Source of the DNA: DATLGB01 sp963740765
GTDB lineage: Bacteria > Actinomycetota > Thermoleophilia > Solirubrobacterales > Solirubrobacteraceae
Assembly: GCA_963740765.1 (NCBI GenBank)
Contig: CAVUFN010000010.1
Span: forward strand, 488,608 to 552,607
Length of the DNA stretch: 64,000 nucleotides
Direction: 5' to 3'
The notes beneath the pieces were generated by a model. It did not search any database. It worked only from the letters and a program-made list of their open reading frames with translations, and was not told the origin of the DNA. Positions within the stretch are counted from its first letter, which is position 1; the number at the start of each line of letters is the position of its first letter. Both the position numbers and the translations under genes were made by a program. Below, one piece after another: positions 50,283-61,350 of the stretch.

Positions 50283-51542
50283 TTGCGAGGACGTTGGATT
50301 GCACTTTGGGGCTGCCTGGTGGTCGCCCTGGCTGGAACTGTCGCCGCCTGCGGTGACGACGACGGTGGCGGCGGCGGTGGCGGCGGCAGCGCCGACTCCG
50401 GCGGCGGCACCCTGAACATCTACTCGTCCCTGCCGCTGCAGGGCGCATCGCGCCCGCAGTCGGAGGACGTCATCAAGGGCATCAAGCTTGCCCTCAAGGA
50501 GCACGGCAACAAGGCCGGCGGCTTCGACATCAAGTACACGTCGCTGGACGACGCCACGGCGGCCGAGGGCAAGTGGGACGCGGGTCAGACCAAGTCCAAC
50601 GCCCGCAAGGTCGCTCAGGACGACAAGGCGATCGCCTACATCGGCGAGTTCAACTCGGGCGCGTCGGCGAACTCCATCCCGACGACCAACGAGGCCGGTC
50701 TCCTGCAGGTGTCGCCGTCCAACACCGCGCTTGGTCTGACCAAGGGTGGCGAGGGCGCCGAGGCCGGCGAGCCGGACAAGTACTACCCGACCGGCAACCG
50801 CACGTACGGCCGCGTCGTCCCGATCGACACGATCCAGGGCGCCGCTCAGGCCCAGTACATGAAGGACGAGGGCGTCACGAGCGTCTACATCCTGGACGAC
50901 CAGGAGGTCTACGGCCTGGGCGTCGCGGCGAACACGAAGGCCGCCGCCGAGAAGGTCGGCATCAAGATCGCCGGCGAGGACGGCTGGGACGGCAAGGCCG
51001 CGAACTACCGCGCTCTGGCCTCCAAGATCAAGTCGTCGGGCGCTGACGCCGTCTTCACGGGCGGCATCATCGACAACAACGCCCCGCAGCTCTACAAGGA
51101 TCTGCACGCGGCGCTTCCGGACGCCAAGCTGTTCGGCCCCGACGGCGTGGCGACGGTGGACTTCACCAAGGAGATCCCTGCCGACGTCCAGAAGGTGACG
51201 TTCCTCACCGCCCCGACCGTGTCCCCCGACGAGCTTCCGCCCGCCGGGCAGAAGTTCTACGCGGACTTCGAGAAGGAGTACGGCGATCCGCAGGACGAGA
51301 TCGACCCGTACGCGGTGTACGGCTACGAGGCCGCCGACGCGGTCCTCGACTCGATCGACCAGGGCAAGGACGATCGCGCCGCGGTCGTCAAGGCGTTCTT
51401 CTCCATCAAGGACAAGGACTCCGTGCTCGGGACGTACTCGATCGACCCCGATGGCGACACGACCCTGACCACCTACGGCGCCTACATCGCCAAGGGCGGC
51501 AAGCTCGTGTTCAGCAAGTCCATCAAGGGCGCAGCCAGCTAG
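50283..51542 (+). CDS. livJ: Branched-chain amino-acid ABC transporter substrate-binding lipoprotein
   Basis: This protein captures leucine, isoleucine, valine or similar ligands outside the cell and hands them to LivHM. The TTG start at 50283 is supported by a strong GAGGAGG four bases upstream. Residues 1-23 are a lipoprotein signal with lipobox TVAAC, then an Asp/Gly-rich linker (GDDDGGGGGGGG). The periplasmic-binding fold follows: IYSSLPLQGASRPQSEDVIK, AIAYIGEFNSGASANSIPTT, TSVYILDDQEVYGLGVAANT and DAVFTGGIIDNNAPQLYKDL. 419 residues. Codon use here is milder, with more lysine and asparagine than neighbours, as expected for a highly expressed surface protein. Confidence 0.95.
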   Translation: MRGRWIALWGCLVVALAGTVAACGDDDGGGGGGGGSADSGGGTLNIYSSLPLQGASRPQSEDVIKGIKLALKEHGNKAGGFDIKYTSLDDATAAEGKWDAGQTKSNARKVAQDDKAIAYIGEFNSGASANSIPTTNEAGLLQVSPSNTALGLTKGGEGAEAGEPDKYYPTGNRTYGRVVPIDTIQGAAQAQYMKDEGVTSVYILDDQEVYGLGVAANTKAAAEKVGIKIAGEDGWDGKAANYRALASKIKSSGADAVFTGGIIDNNAPQLYKDLHAALPDAKLFGPDGVATVDFTKEIPADVQKVTFLTAPTVSPDELPPAGQKFYADFEKEYGDPQDEIDPYAVYGYEAADAVLDSIDQGKDDRAAVVKAFFSIKDKDSVLGTYSIDPDGDTTLTTYGAYIAKGGKLVFSKSIKGAAS

Positions 51543-51563
51543 TCCAAGTGGACTGACCCGGAC

Positions 51564-51594
51564 CCCGGCCGGCCGCAGCCCGCGGCCGGCCGGG
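51564..51594 (+). terminator. Strong hairpin between livJ and livH
   Basis: A perfect 13-bp inverted repeat (CCCGGCCGGCCGC and its complement) with a 5-base loop starts 22 bases after the livJ stop and is followed within 12 bases by TCTTT. As an intra-operon hairpin it could partially terminate transcription or protect livJ mRNA, giving more binding protein than permease. Confidence 0.75.
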
Positions 51595-51614
51595 CCGGTC
51601 TCTTTACAAACCGG

Positions 51615-52676
51615 ATGGAAGCCTCAACCGCCGCCGCCCCACGTGCCCGCCGCTCTCGCGGCGAGAATCGTGACCGGGCGTTCCAGATCATCCTCATCGC
51701 GCTGCTGCTCCTGATGCCCGTCCTGTACGGCGTCAAGGACCTCGCCGACGACGGAAATCTCACCCGCCTCGCCAGCAACATCAAGGACGGCCTGTCGAAC
51801 GGCGCGATCCTGGCGTTGATCGCGATCGGCTACACGCTCGTCTACGGCATCATCGAGCTCATCAACTTCGCCCATGGCGACGTGTTCATGCTGGGCACGT
51901 TCGTCACCTACGGCTTCTTCGGGACCCTCGGCCTGACCGCCGCGACCGGCGCCTTCGGCACCGTGTTCGGCATCCTGTTCACCCTGATCGTGGCCATGGC
52001 GGCGATGGGCGCGCTGAACGTGATGATCGAACGCGTGGCCTACCGGCCGTTACGCGGGGCGCCCAAGCTGGCGCCGCTGATCACGGCCGTCGGCTTCTCG
52101 TTCATCCTGCAGAACATCGGCCTGCTGTGGCTGGGCGGCTCGCACCGCAGCGTGCCGGACGTCGTCGAGTCCCAGCACGAGCTCTTCACCATCGGCGGCG
52201 TGGCGTTCACCAACGGCGACATCCTCGCCGCGGTGGTCACCATCCCGCTGGTCATCCTGCTGGTGAACTTCATCACCCACTCGCGCGCCGGTCGGGCGAT
52301 GCGCGCCACCGCGCAGGATCCGGAGGCAGCGCGCCTGCAGGGCATCAACGTCGACACCACGATCGGCCTGACCTTCCTGCTCGGCGGCATGATGGCCGGC
52401 GCCGCCGGTCTCGTCTACGCCCTCTACCAGACGGACGCCTGGTTCTTCCAGGGCTTCCAGAGCGGCCTGCTCGCGTTCACGGCAGCGGTGCTGGGCGGCA
52501 TCGGCAACCTCAAGGGCGCCGTCGCCGGCGGCCTGATCATCGGCGTCATCCAGCAGCTCTCGGACAACCGGATCGAGACGAAGTGGACGCCGGCGATCGT
52601 GTTCGCGTACCTGATCCTCATCCTCGTGTTCAGGCCGCAGGGGTTGTTCGGCGACAAGGGGAGGGAAGCGGGATGA
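51615..52676 (+). CDS. livH: Branched-chain amino-acid ABC transporter permease LivH
   Basis: LivH and LivM form the membrane channel. ATG 51615 encodes 353 residues with about eight helices. After an unusual basic N-terminal extension (about 25 residues before the first helix LIALLLLMPVLYGVKDLA) it follows the LivH pattern: NGAILALIAIGYTLVYGIIE, LINFAHGDVFMLGTF and RAMRATAQDPEAARLQGIN, the EAA-type cytoplasmic loop that contacts the ATPase subunits. Its TGA overlaps the livM start. Confidence 0.95.
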   Translation: MEASTAAAPRARRSRGENRDRAFQIILIALLLLMPVLYGVKDLADDGNLTRLASNIKDGLSNGAILALIAIGYTLVYGIIELINFAHGDVFMLGTFVTYGFFGTLGLTAATGAFGTVFGILFTLIVAMAAMGALNVMIERVAYRPLRGAPKLAPLITAVGFSFILQNIGLLWLGGSHRSVPDVVESQHELFTIGGVAFTNGDILAAVVTIPLVILLVNFITHSRAGRAMRATAQDPEAARLQGINVDTTIGLTFLLGGMMAGAAGLVYALYQTDAWFFQGFQSGLLAFTAAVLGGIGNLKGAVAGGLIIGVIQQLSDNRIETKWTPAIVFAYLILILVFRPQGLFGDKGREAG

Positions 52677-53812
52677 GCGTCCTCGGCGAGAGCAAGTGGG
52701 CGGGCCGGGCGTTCACGCTCGGCGTCCTCGCCTTCGCGGTGCTGCTGCCACTGTTCTTCGACTCCGGCTCGAGCTTCATCGACGACGCCACGTACGCCCT
52801 CGCTTACGTGGTCATGGCCCTCGGCCTCAACGTCGTGGTCGGCTTCGCCGGCCTGCTCGACCTCGGCTACGTGGCCTTCTTCGCCATCGGCGCCTACACG
52901 ATCGGCTGGTTCGGGTCGAGCTTCTTCGACCCCGAGGGCACGGCGTTCATCAACAAGACGGTGCACATCGGCGTCTCGGACTTCATCCAGAACCTGCCGG
53001 GCTGGCACATGAACTTCATCCTGATCATCATCGCCGCCGCGGCGCTGGCGGCCCTGTTCGGGGCCATCCTGGGCTTCCCGACGCTGCGGTTGCGGGGCGA
53101 CTACATCGCCATCGTCACGCTGGCCTTCGGCGAGATCATCGGGCGCGCCGCGATCAACGGCGCCGACATCGGCGGCAAGAACTTCACCAACGGCCGCATC
53201 GGCATCAACCCGATCGACAAGCCCGACCTCCCGCTGTTCGGGCAGTTCACCACCCTGGACCTGAGACCCTGGTACTACCTCGCGCTGGTGCTCGTCGTGG
53301 TGGTCCTGTTCATCAACTTCCGGTTGCGCGACTCGCGCCTGGGCCGGGCGTGGATCGCGGTGCGCGAGGACGAGGTCGCCGCCGTCTCGATGGGCATCCC
53401 GACCGTCAAGGTCAAGCTGCTCGCCTACGCCATCGGCGCGGCCATGGGCGGCGTCGCCGGTGCCTTCCTGGGCTCCTACGTGGAGCAGGTCAACGCCGAC
53501 CAGTTCGCGTTCTCGTTCTCGATCTTCGTGCTCGCGATGATCATCCTCGGCGGCCTGGGCTCGATCTGGGGGGTGGTGGTCGGCTCGCTGGCGCTGACCT
53601 TCATCAACCGCTACCTGATCCCGGACGTGCTGAACGGCGTGCCGGGCAAGATCGGGCTGGACTTCGACCTCACGGAGCTCGGCTTCGGCATCTTCGGGTT
53701 CCTGCTCGTCATCATGATGGTCCTGCGACCGCAGGGCATGATCCCCGAGAAACGCCGGGCGCGAGAGCTCACCGAGGCCCTCGACGATGACGTCGTGGAG
53801 GTGCAGGCATGA
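52673..53812 (+). CDS. livM: Branched-chain amino-acid ABC transporter permease LivM
   Basis: ATG 52673 gives 379 residues with about ten helices. Typical LivM segments: YALAYVVMALGLNVVVGFAG, LLDLGYVAFFAIGAYTIGWF, LRLRGDYIAIVTLAFGEIIG and the ATPase-contact loop GRAWIAVREDEVAAVSMGIP. An insert of about 40 residues at positions 80-115 (DPEGTAFINKTVHIG) forms an extra external loop. The tail PEKRRARELTEALDDDVVEV is cytoplasmic. Overlaps both neighbours by 4 bases, so livHMGF are translationally coupled. Confidence 0.95.
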   Translation: MSVLGESKWAGRAFTLGVLAFAVLLPLFFDSGSSFIDDATYALAYVVMALGLNVVVGFAGLLDLGYVAFFAIGAYTIGWFGSSFFDPEGTAFINKTVHIGVSDFIQNLPGWHMNFILIIIAAAALAALFGAILGFPTLRLRGDYIAIVTLAFGEIIGRAAINGADIGGKNFTNGRIGINPIDKPDLPLFGQFTTLDLRPWYYLALVLVVVVLFINFRLRDSRLGRAWIAVREDEVAAVSMGIPTVKVKLLAYAIGAAMGGVAGAFLGSYVEQVNADQFAFSFSIFVLAMIILGGLGSIWGVVVGSLALTFINRYLIPDVLNGVPGKIGLDFDLTELGFGIFGFLLVIMMVLRPQGMIPEKRRARELTEALDDDVVEVQA

Positions 53813-54585
53813 GCAACGTGCTCGAGGCCGATGGCCTGACGAAGATCTTCGGGGGCCTGACGGCCGTCAACGAGGTCACCTTCGCGGTGCCGGAGAAGTC
53901 GATCGTCTCGATCATCGGCCCCAACGGCGCCGGCAAGACGACCTTCTTCAACATGCTCACCGGGCTCTACGAGCCGAGCTTCGGCAAGGTGACGTTCAAC
54001 GGCAAGGACATGACGGGCAGCCGGCCCGACAAGATCACCAAGGCCGGCATCGCGCGGACGTTCCAGAACATCCGCCTCTTCGGGACCATGACGGCGGTCG
54101 AGAACGTCATCGTCGGCGGGCACACGCGCATGCGCTCGTACGTCTTCGGTGCCATCTTCCGCCCGCCGTGGACCCGCAAGGAGGAGCGCGAGGCCGAGGA
54201 GCACGCCCGCGAACTGCTGCTCTACGTCGGCGTGCCCGCCCGCAGCCATGACCTGGTCGCCTCCGAGATGTCCTACGGCGAGCAGCGCCGCGTGGAGATC
54301 GCCCGGGCGCTGGCGTCGGAACCCAAGCTGCTGCTGCTGGACGAGCCCACCGCGGGCATGAATCCCTCGGAGTCCGCCGAGCTGACCGACTTCATGCGCA
54401 AGCTGCGCGCGGACAGGGACCTCGCCATCCTGCTGATCGAGCACGACATGAAGGTGGTCATGGGCGTTTCCGAGCAGATCACGGTGCTCGACCACGGGGA
54501 GAAGATCTCCGAAGGCGACCCGCAGACCGTGCGCAACGACAAGCGGGTCATCGAGGCCTACCTGGGAAAGCAGGACGATGACTGA
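53809..54585 (+). CDS. livG: Branched-chain amino-acid ABC transporter ATPase LivG
   Basis: ATG 53809 encodes 258 residues. Walker A GPNGAGKTTFFNML, Q-loop in ARTFQNIRLFGTMTAVENVI, signature MSYGEQRRVEIARALA, Walker B LLLLDEPTAGMNPSES and the switch His in ILLIEHDMKVVMGVSE are all intact. LivG-type proteins carry the C-terminal extension after the H-loop (SEGDPQTVRNDKRVIEAYLG). It powers transport with LivF. Overlaps livF by 8 bases. Confidence 0.97.
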   Translation: MSNVLEADGLTKIFGGLTAVNEVTFAVPEKSIVSIIGPNGAGKTTFFNMLTGLYEPSFGKVTFNGKDMTGSRPDKITKAGIARTFQNIRLFGTMTAVENVIVGGHTRMRSYVFGAIFRPPWTRKEEREAEEHARELLLYVGVPARSHDLVASEMSYGEQRRVEIARALASEPKLLLLDEPTAGMNPSESAELTDFMRKLRADRDLAILLIEHDMKVVMGVSEQITVLDHGEKISEGDPQTVRNDKRVIEAYLGKQDDD

Positions 54586-55306
54586 GCCGAACGGCCGCAC
54601 CCCGCTGCTGGAAGTCGACGACATCCGCACCTACTACGGCTCGATCGAGGCGTTGAAGGGCATCTCCGTCACCGTCTACGAGGGTGAGATCGTCACGCTG
54701 ATCGGCTCCAACGGCGCCGGCAAGTCCACGACGCTGCGCTCGATCTCCGGTCTCACGCCACCGCGCACGGGCGCCATCCGCTTCAAGGGCGAGGACATCT
54801 CCAAGACGCCGCCGCAGGAGATCGTCGGCCGCGGCATCTCGCAATCCCCCGAGGGACGGCGCTGCTTCCAGCGCATGACCGTCGAGGAGAACCTCACGCT
54901 CGGCGCCTACCTGCGCCGGGACGACCGCATCGACGACGACCTCGCCCGGGTGTACGACTTGTTCCCGCGCCTCAAGGAGCGGGTCAAGCAGGCGGCGGGC
55001 ACGATGTCGGGCGGGGAGCAGCAGATGCTCGCGATCGGCCGGGCGATGATGGCGTCGCCGACCCTCCTGTTGCTCGACGAGCCGTCGATGGGCCTCGCGC
55101 CGATCCTGGTGGACCGCATCTACGAGACCGTCACGGAGATCAACAAGCAGGGCGTGACGATCCTGCTGGTCGAGCAGAGCGCCACGCACGCGCTCGGCGT
55201 CTCCAACCGCGGCTACGTGCTGGAGACGGGCACGGTCGTGCTCGCGGACGAGTCGGCCAAGCTGCAGGCGAACCCCGAAGTCCAGAAGGCCTACCTCGGA
55301 ATCTGA
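54578..55306 (+). CDS. livF: Branched-chain amino-acid ABC transporter ATPase LivF
   Basis: ATG 54578 gives 242 residues: DIRTYYGSIEALKGISVTVY, Walker A GSNGAGKSTTLRSISG, Q-loop ISQSPEGRRCFQRMTVEENL, signature MSGGEQQMLAIGRAMM, Walker B LLLLDEPSMGLAP and switch His region ILLVEQSATHALGVSNRGYV, where Gln replaces part of the usual LVEQN motif in the LivF manner. It lacks the LivG extension, so the G/F assignment is firm. It completes the livJHMGF operon. Confidence 0.97.
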   Translation: MTEPNGRTPLLEVDDIRTYYGSIEALKGISVTVYEGEIVTLIGSNGAGKSTTLRSISGLTPPRTGAIRFKGEDISKTPPQEIVGRGISQSPEGRRCFQRMTVEENLTLGAYLRRDDRIDDDLARVYDLFPRLKERVKQAAGTMSGGEQQMLAIGRAMMASPTLLLLDEPSMGLAPILVDRIYETVTEINKQGVTILLVEQSATHALGVSNRGYVLETGTVVLADESAKLQANPEVQKAYLGI

Positions 55307-55307
55307 C

Positions 55308-55577
55308 ATGACCACCGTGATCGCGCTCCTGGGGGCCAAGGCCCTCTACCTCACCTACCTGTGGCTCGCGTCGGCCATCGCCGCCGCGTACCTGTCCCAG
55401 CGCAAGGGCTACGGCGAGCGCCCCGGCCTCGCCGCCGGGCTGCTGCTGAACTTCATCGGTGTGCTCGTGTGGCTGGCGTGGCCGGCCAAGCCCGAGTCGA
55501 TGTGGAAGACGGTCGGCTGGCGCGGGTCGACGGTCCGCGAAGTCGAGCCGGCCGCCCGCCCGGGCGACTCCGCCTAG
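55308..55577 (+). CDS. Small membrane protein after livF
   Basis: ATG 55308, one base after the livF stop, encodes 89 residues with two hydrophobic helices (ALYLTYLWLASAIAAAYLSQ and GLAAGLLLNFIGVLVWLAW), a basic loop RKGYGERP and a soluble tail. No known domain. Tight spacing indicates it is cotranscribed with the liv genes, but I see no evidence that it is part of the transporter. It converges on and overlaps the next leftward gene by 4 bases. Confidence 0.65.
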   Translation: MTTVIALLGAKALYLTYLWLASAIAAAYLSQRKGYGERPGLAAGLLLNFIGVLVWLAWPAKPESMWKTVGWRGSTVREVEPAARPGDSA

Positions 55578-56299
55578 CTCCTGAGCGGGTCGCCGCAGGC
55601 CCGCTCGACGTGCACGAAGGCGAGCGCCTTGCCGCCCTCGCCGGCGCGCGGCACGATGCGGCAGTAGGCCATGCGCGCCGTCGTGTAGTCGACGACGAGC
55701 CAGTACGGGACGCCGATGATGCCCGTCCGGGCCTTGCCCTCGAGCTCTGACAACGGGAACCTGCGCTCGTAGGCGAGGCACTCGTAACGGCCTTTCGGGA
55801 CGCTCGGGTCGCGTTCGAGCGCCCGGCGGCTCTCCGTCGTCGGGAACGGCGTGCACTCGATACCGGCGATGGGTCCGTCGACGGTGCCGGCCGCCATCCG
55901 CCGCTTGGCGTCGGCGACGATCACCGCGCCGCCGGCGTCGACGAGCCTGGCCCGGTGCGCCAGGGCATCCTCCCCGGGGCGGCGCTTGGGGCCGCGCGCG
56001 AAGTGCGGTGTCTGCTCGCGCAGGATGCGCGCGCGCTCCTGGGCCTCGAGGCGCTTCTGCTCGCGCGCCGCCGCCCGGCGCTCCTGGGCGGCGTCGTCGC
56101 GCATCGCCGGGACCAGGAAGACCGCGACCAGGCCGATCGCGGCCACGACCGCCAGCACGATGGCCGAGTTGCGGCGGCTCAGGCGGAACTCGCGGCGGCG
56201 GTCCTCGACCGGCTTCGCCTCGCGCTTGGCGAAGATCTCGGCGACCTCCTTGCGCTGGCGCTCCCGCGCCTGATCCCAGGGATCATGTGACTCCGTCAT
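55574..56299 (-). CDS. Uncharacterised single-pass membrane protein
   Basis: ATG 56299 leftward encodes 241 residues. A basic cytoplasmic N-terminus (WDQARERQRKEVAEIFAKRE) precedes one helix (SAIVLAVVAAIGLVAVFLVP), then a charged coiled-coil stretch (AAAREQKRLEAQERARILRE) and an external domain with two conserved-looking Cys (GIECTPFP and YECLAYERR) plus YCRIVP and ERACGDP. No family recognised. The four Cys could form disulphides outside the cell. Clean frame. Confidence 0.7.
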   Translation of the reverse strand: MTESHDPWDQARERQRKEVAEIFAKREAKPVEDRRREFRLSRRNSAIVLAVVAAIGLVAVFLVPAMRDDAAQERRAAAREQKRLEAQERARILREQTPHFARGPKRRPGEDALAHRARLVDAGGAVIVADAKRRMAAGTVDGPIAGIECTPFPTTESRRALERDPSVPKGRYECLAYERRFPLSELEGKARTGIIGVPYWLVVDYTTARMAYCRIVPRAGEGGKALAFVHVERACGDPLRS

Positions 56300-56312
56300 A
56301 TGTCGACGGAGC

Positions 56313-57227
56313 TTATCCCTTGCCCAGGGTGTCCTTCAAGGCGGTTTGGAGATCGGTGTGGCGGAAGTCGTAGCCCAGCGCGAGCGTGCGCTCGGGCACG
56401 GCGCGCTGGCCGTTGACCACGATCGTCGCCATGTCGCCGTAGAGCAGCTTGATCGCAAAGGCCGGCACGGGGGAGAAGGCGGGCCGGTGCAGGACCTTGC
56501 CGAGCGTCTTGGAGAACGCCTTGTTGGTGACGGGCTCGGGCGCCGCGCCGTTGACAGGGCCGCTCCAGTCCGCGCCGTCGATCGCCGCGAGGTAGATGCC
56601 CACGAGATCGTCGACGTGGATCCAGGGCATCCACTGCTTGCCGCCGGCCACCGGGCCCCCGACGCCGAGCTTGAACGGCGTCAGCATGGTCGCCAGGGCG
56701 CCGCCGCCGTCGTCGAGGACGATGCCGGTCCGGACGAGCACGACGCGCGCGCCGAGCGCCTCCGCGGCCTGGGCCTCGCGCTCCCAGGCGACGCAGACGC
56801 CGGCGAGGAAGTCGTCCCCGGCCGGGGTCGCCTCGCCGAGGCGCTCGTCCCCGTGCGGGCCGTAGTAGCCGACCGCCGACGAGGAGATCAGCGCCTTGGG
56901 GGCCGTCCCAGCGGCCTGCATGCCGGCCACGAGGTTGCGCGTGCCCGCCTCGCGCGACTCCAGGATGGCCCGCTTGACGTCGTCGGTCCAGCGCTGGGCG
57001 ACCGGCTCGCCGGCGAGGTGGACGACCGCGTCGCGGCCGTCGAGCGCGGCGGCCGGGGCGGGGGAGGTCGTCGGGTCGGCCCAACCCACGGCCTCGACGC
57101 CGTCCAGCGCCGAGCGGGCCTTGTCCGGGTTGCGCGAGAGCACGGTCACCTCGTCGCCGCGCGCGACCAGCGCGCGCACCAGTTTCGGCCCGATCAGCCC
57201 GGTCGCTCCCGTCATCGTCACGCGCAT
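56313..57227 (-). CDS. TIGR01777-type NAD-dependent epimerase-like protein
   Basis: ATG 57227 leftward encodes 304 residues. The Rossmann start VTMTGATGLIGPKLVRALVA, GRDAVVHLAGEPVAQRWTDD and the SSSAVGYYG segment (Ser and Tyr-Tyr near the active site) are those of the YfcH/TIGR01777 epimerases, part of the extended short-chain dehydrogenases. The C-terminal half has MPWIHVDDLVGIYLAAI and the family's RAVPERTLALGYDFRHTDLQ. The substrate is unknown. Confidence 0.88.
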   Translation of the reverse strand: MRVTMTGATGLIGPKLVRALVARGDEVTVLSRNPDKARSALDGVEAVGWADPTTSPAPAAALDGRDAVVHLAGEPVAQRWTDDVKRAILESREAGTRNLVAGMQAAGTAPKALISSSAVGYYGPHGDERLGEATPAGDDFLAGVCVAWEREAQAAEALGARVVLVRTGIVLDDGGGALATMLTPFKLGVGGPVAGGKQWMPWIHVDDLVGIYLAAIDGADWSGPVNGAAPEPVTNKAFSKTLGKVLHRPAFSPVPAFAIKLLYGDMATIVVNGQRAVPERTLALGYDFRHTDLQTALKDTLGKG

Positions 57228-57269
57228 GTGACCAACATACGGTCGGTGGGCGGCCGTCGGTTCAAGCGG

Positions 57270-58739
<1,470 letters not shown>

Positions 58740-58764
58740 GCGCGCGGATCGTAGTCTCTCGCGC

Positions 58765-61313
58765 GTGGCCGAGCGTGTCCTGTACCTCATCGACGGGAAC
58801 TCCCTCGCCTACCGGGCGTTCTTCGCCCTCCCCGAGTCGATCGCGACGTCCGACGGGCGGCCGACGAACGCGATCTTCGGGTTCGCGTCGATGCTGGTCA
58901 AGCTGATCACCGACCACGGCGTGCAGCCGACGGTGGTGGTGTGGGACGCCGGCTCGAGCGGCCGCAAGGAGGTCTACCCCGAGTACAAGGCGCAGCGCTC
59001 CAAGCAGCCCGACCTGCTGCGTGAGCAGTGGCCCTCGCTGGCGCCGCTCGTGGACGCGTTCGGCTACACGAACTACAAGGTCGACGGCTACGAGGCCGAC
59101 GACGTCATCGCCTCCCTGGCCGAGCAGGCCAAGCAGAAGAACATCCCGACGATGATCGTCACGGGCGACCGGGACGCGTTCCAGCTGGTGGGGGACGGCG
59201 TGCGCGTGATGGCGACCGCGCGCGGCATCACGGAGACCAAGCTCTACGACGAGCAGGCCGTGCTCGACCGCTACGGCATCGGCCCGGAGCTGATCCCGGA
59301 CTTCTACGGCCTCAAAGGCGACACCAGCGACAACATCCCGGGCATCCCCGGCATCGGCGAGAAGACCGCCTCCCAGCTGCTGCAGCAGTTCGGCGACCTG
59401 GAGACGATCCTCGCGTCCGTCGACCAGATCTCGGGCGCCAAGCGCAAGGAGAACCTGATCAACCACGCCGACGACGCGCGCGTGTCGAAGGTGCTGGCGA
59501 CGGTCAAGCGCGACATCCCCGTCGAGGTCGACCTCGCCGCCGAGCTCGAGCGGGCCCCCGACCGCTCGCAGCTGCGCGAGATCTTCCGCGACTTCGAGCT
59601 GCGCGACCCGCTGCGGCGGCTCGAGGAGGCGCTGGAGGACATCGAGGGCGAGGAGGAGGTGCCGCGGCCGGAGACCCAGACCGCGGTCGCGCTGCCGGTC
59701 ACGGAGGGCACGGTCGCCGACGTGGCCGCGCTGCCCGGGGCGCGGCTCGCGCTGGCCGCCGAGGCGCCCGTCGTCCCCGAGGGCGAGCTGGTCCCGCCCG
59801 TCGACGGCTGGCGCTTCGGCGCCTGGGGCGGCGAGGGCGCCGCGCTGGTCGGCACGGTCCCCGACCCGGCCGACCTGGTGGCGGCGGCCGGGACCCGGCC
59901 CGTCATCGCCCACGACGCCAAGGCGCTGCTGGCGGTCCCCGAGAACCTTGTCTTCGACACGGAGATCGGCGCCTACCTGCTCGATCCCGCGCGGCGGGGC
60001 TACCCGCTGCACGAGCTCGCCGAGGAGCGCGGGATGGCGGTCGCGTGCGACGACGACGTCGCGGGCGAGGCGGCGCTGATCCACGCGCTGGCCGAGCGGC
60101 AGGCCGAGCAGCTCGCCGAGCGCGGGCTCGTCGACCTGATGAACGACATCGAGCTGCCCCTGGTGCGCGTGCTGCGCTTCATGGAGAACGAGGGCATCAA
60201 GCTCGACGTCCCCGCGCTCGAGATCGTCGGCCGGCGCATCAACGACCAGTGCAACGTGCTCGAGAAGGAGATCTGGGAGCTGGCCGGCGAGGAGTTCGTG
60301 ATCGGCTCGCCGCAGCAGCTGGGCCAGATCCTCTTCGAGAAGCTCGGCCTGTCGCGCAAGCGGCGCGGCAAGACGGGCTTCTCCACCGACGCGCGCGTCC
60401 TCCAGGCGATCCGCGAGGAGCACCCGATCATCCCCAGGATCGAGGAGTTCCGGGAGCTGTCCAAGCTCGCCCAGACCTACTTCGACACGCTCAAGGCGCA
60501 CGTCTCACCCGAGGACGGGCGCCTGCACACCACGTTCTCCCAGGTCGTGGCGGCAACGGGCCGGCTGTCGTCGATCAGCCCGAACCTGCAGAACATCCCG
60601 ATCCGCACGGAGACGGGGCGCGAGATCCGCCGCTGCTTCGTCGCCGAGCCCGGCAACCTGCTGCTCTCGGTCGACTACGGCCAGGTCGAGCTGCGCATCC
60701 TCGCCCACATCGCCGGCGAGGACGTCCTGCGCGACATCTTCAAGCGCGGGGAGGACGTGCACACCGAGACCGCGTCGGCCGTCTTCGACCTGCCCGCCGA
60801 CCAGCTCGACGTCGGCATGCGCTCCAAGGCCAAGATGGTCAACTACGGGATCGTCTACGGGCTCAGCGCGTACGGCCTGTCCGACCGGCTCGGGATCGCC
60901 CAGGAGGAGGCGCAGGAGTTCATCGACCGCTACCTCGACCGCTTCCCGGCCGTCGCCCAGTTCATGAAGGACGCCGTCGAGCAGGCCGCCACGCACGGGT
61001 ACGTGTCGACGCTGTTCGGCCGCCGCCGCCAGATCCCCGAGATCCGCGCGCGCAACTGGGGCGTGCGCAAGCTGGGCGAGCGCCTGGCCGTCAACACCGT
61101 CATCCAGGGCACCGCCGCGGACATCATCAAGCTGGCCATGGTCCGGTGCCACCGCGCCTTCACCGAGTCCGACCTGCAGACGCGCCTGATCCTGCAGATC
61201 CACGACGAGCTGCTCTTCGAGGGCCCGGCCGCCGAGATGGACGCCGCCCGCGAGATCGCCTGCCGCGAGATGGTCGCCGCCGCCGCGGCCCCAACTGGCT
61301 CGAAGCGAAGTAG
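58765..61313 (+). CDS. polA: DNA polymerase I (short internal loss near 3' end)
   Basis: PolA fills gaps and removes primers. From GTG 58765: 5' nuclease domain (LYLIDGNSLAYRAFFALPES, DGYEADDVIASLAEQA, GDRDAFQLV, PGIPGIGEKTASQLLQ), then a degenerate 3'-5' exonuclease region (about 300-480) lacking the first metal-binding DxE, as in other actinobacterial PolA, so no proofreading. The polymerase domain has GRLSSISPNLQNIPIRTETG, LLSVDYGQVELRILAHIAGE, RSKAKMVNYGIVYGLSAYGL and LILQIHDELLFEGP. The tail is odd: after REMVAAA about 15 expected residues are missing and the end PNWLEAK plus TAG (61311-61313) is in another frame. About 850 residues. Confidence 0.96.
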
Positions 61314-61350
61314 GGGGTCGAGCCGGGCACCGGCTCGGCGAGACCACAGC

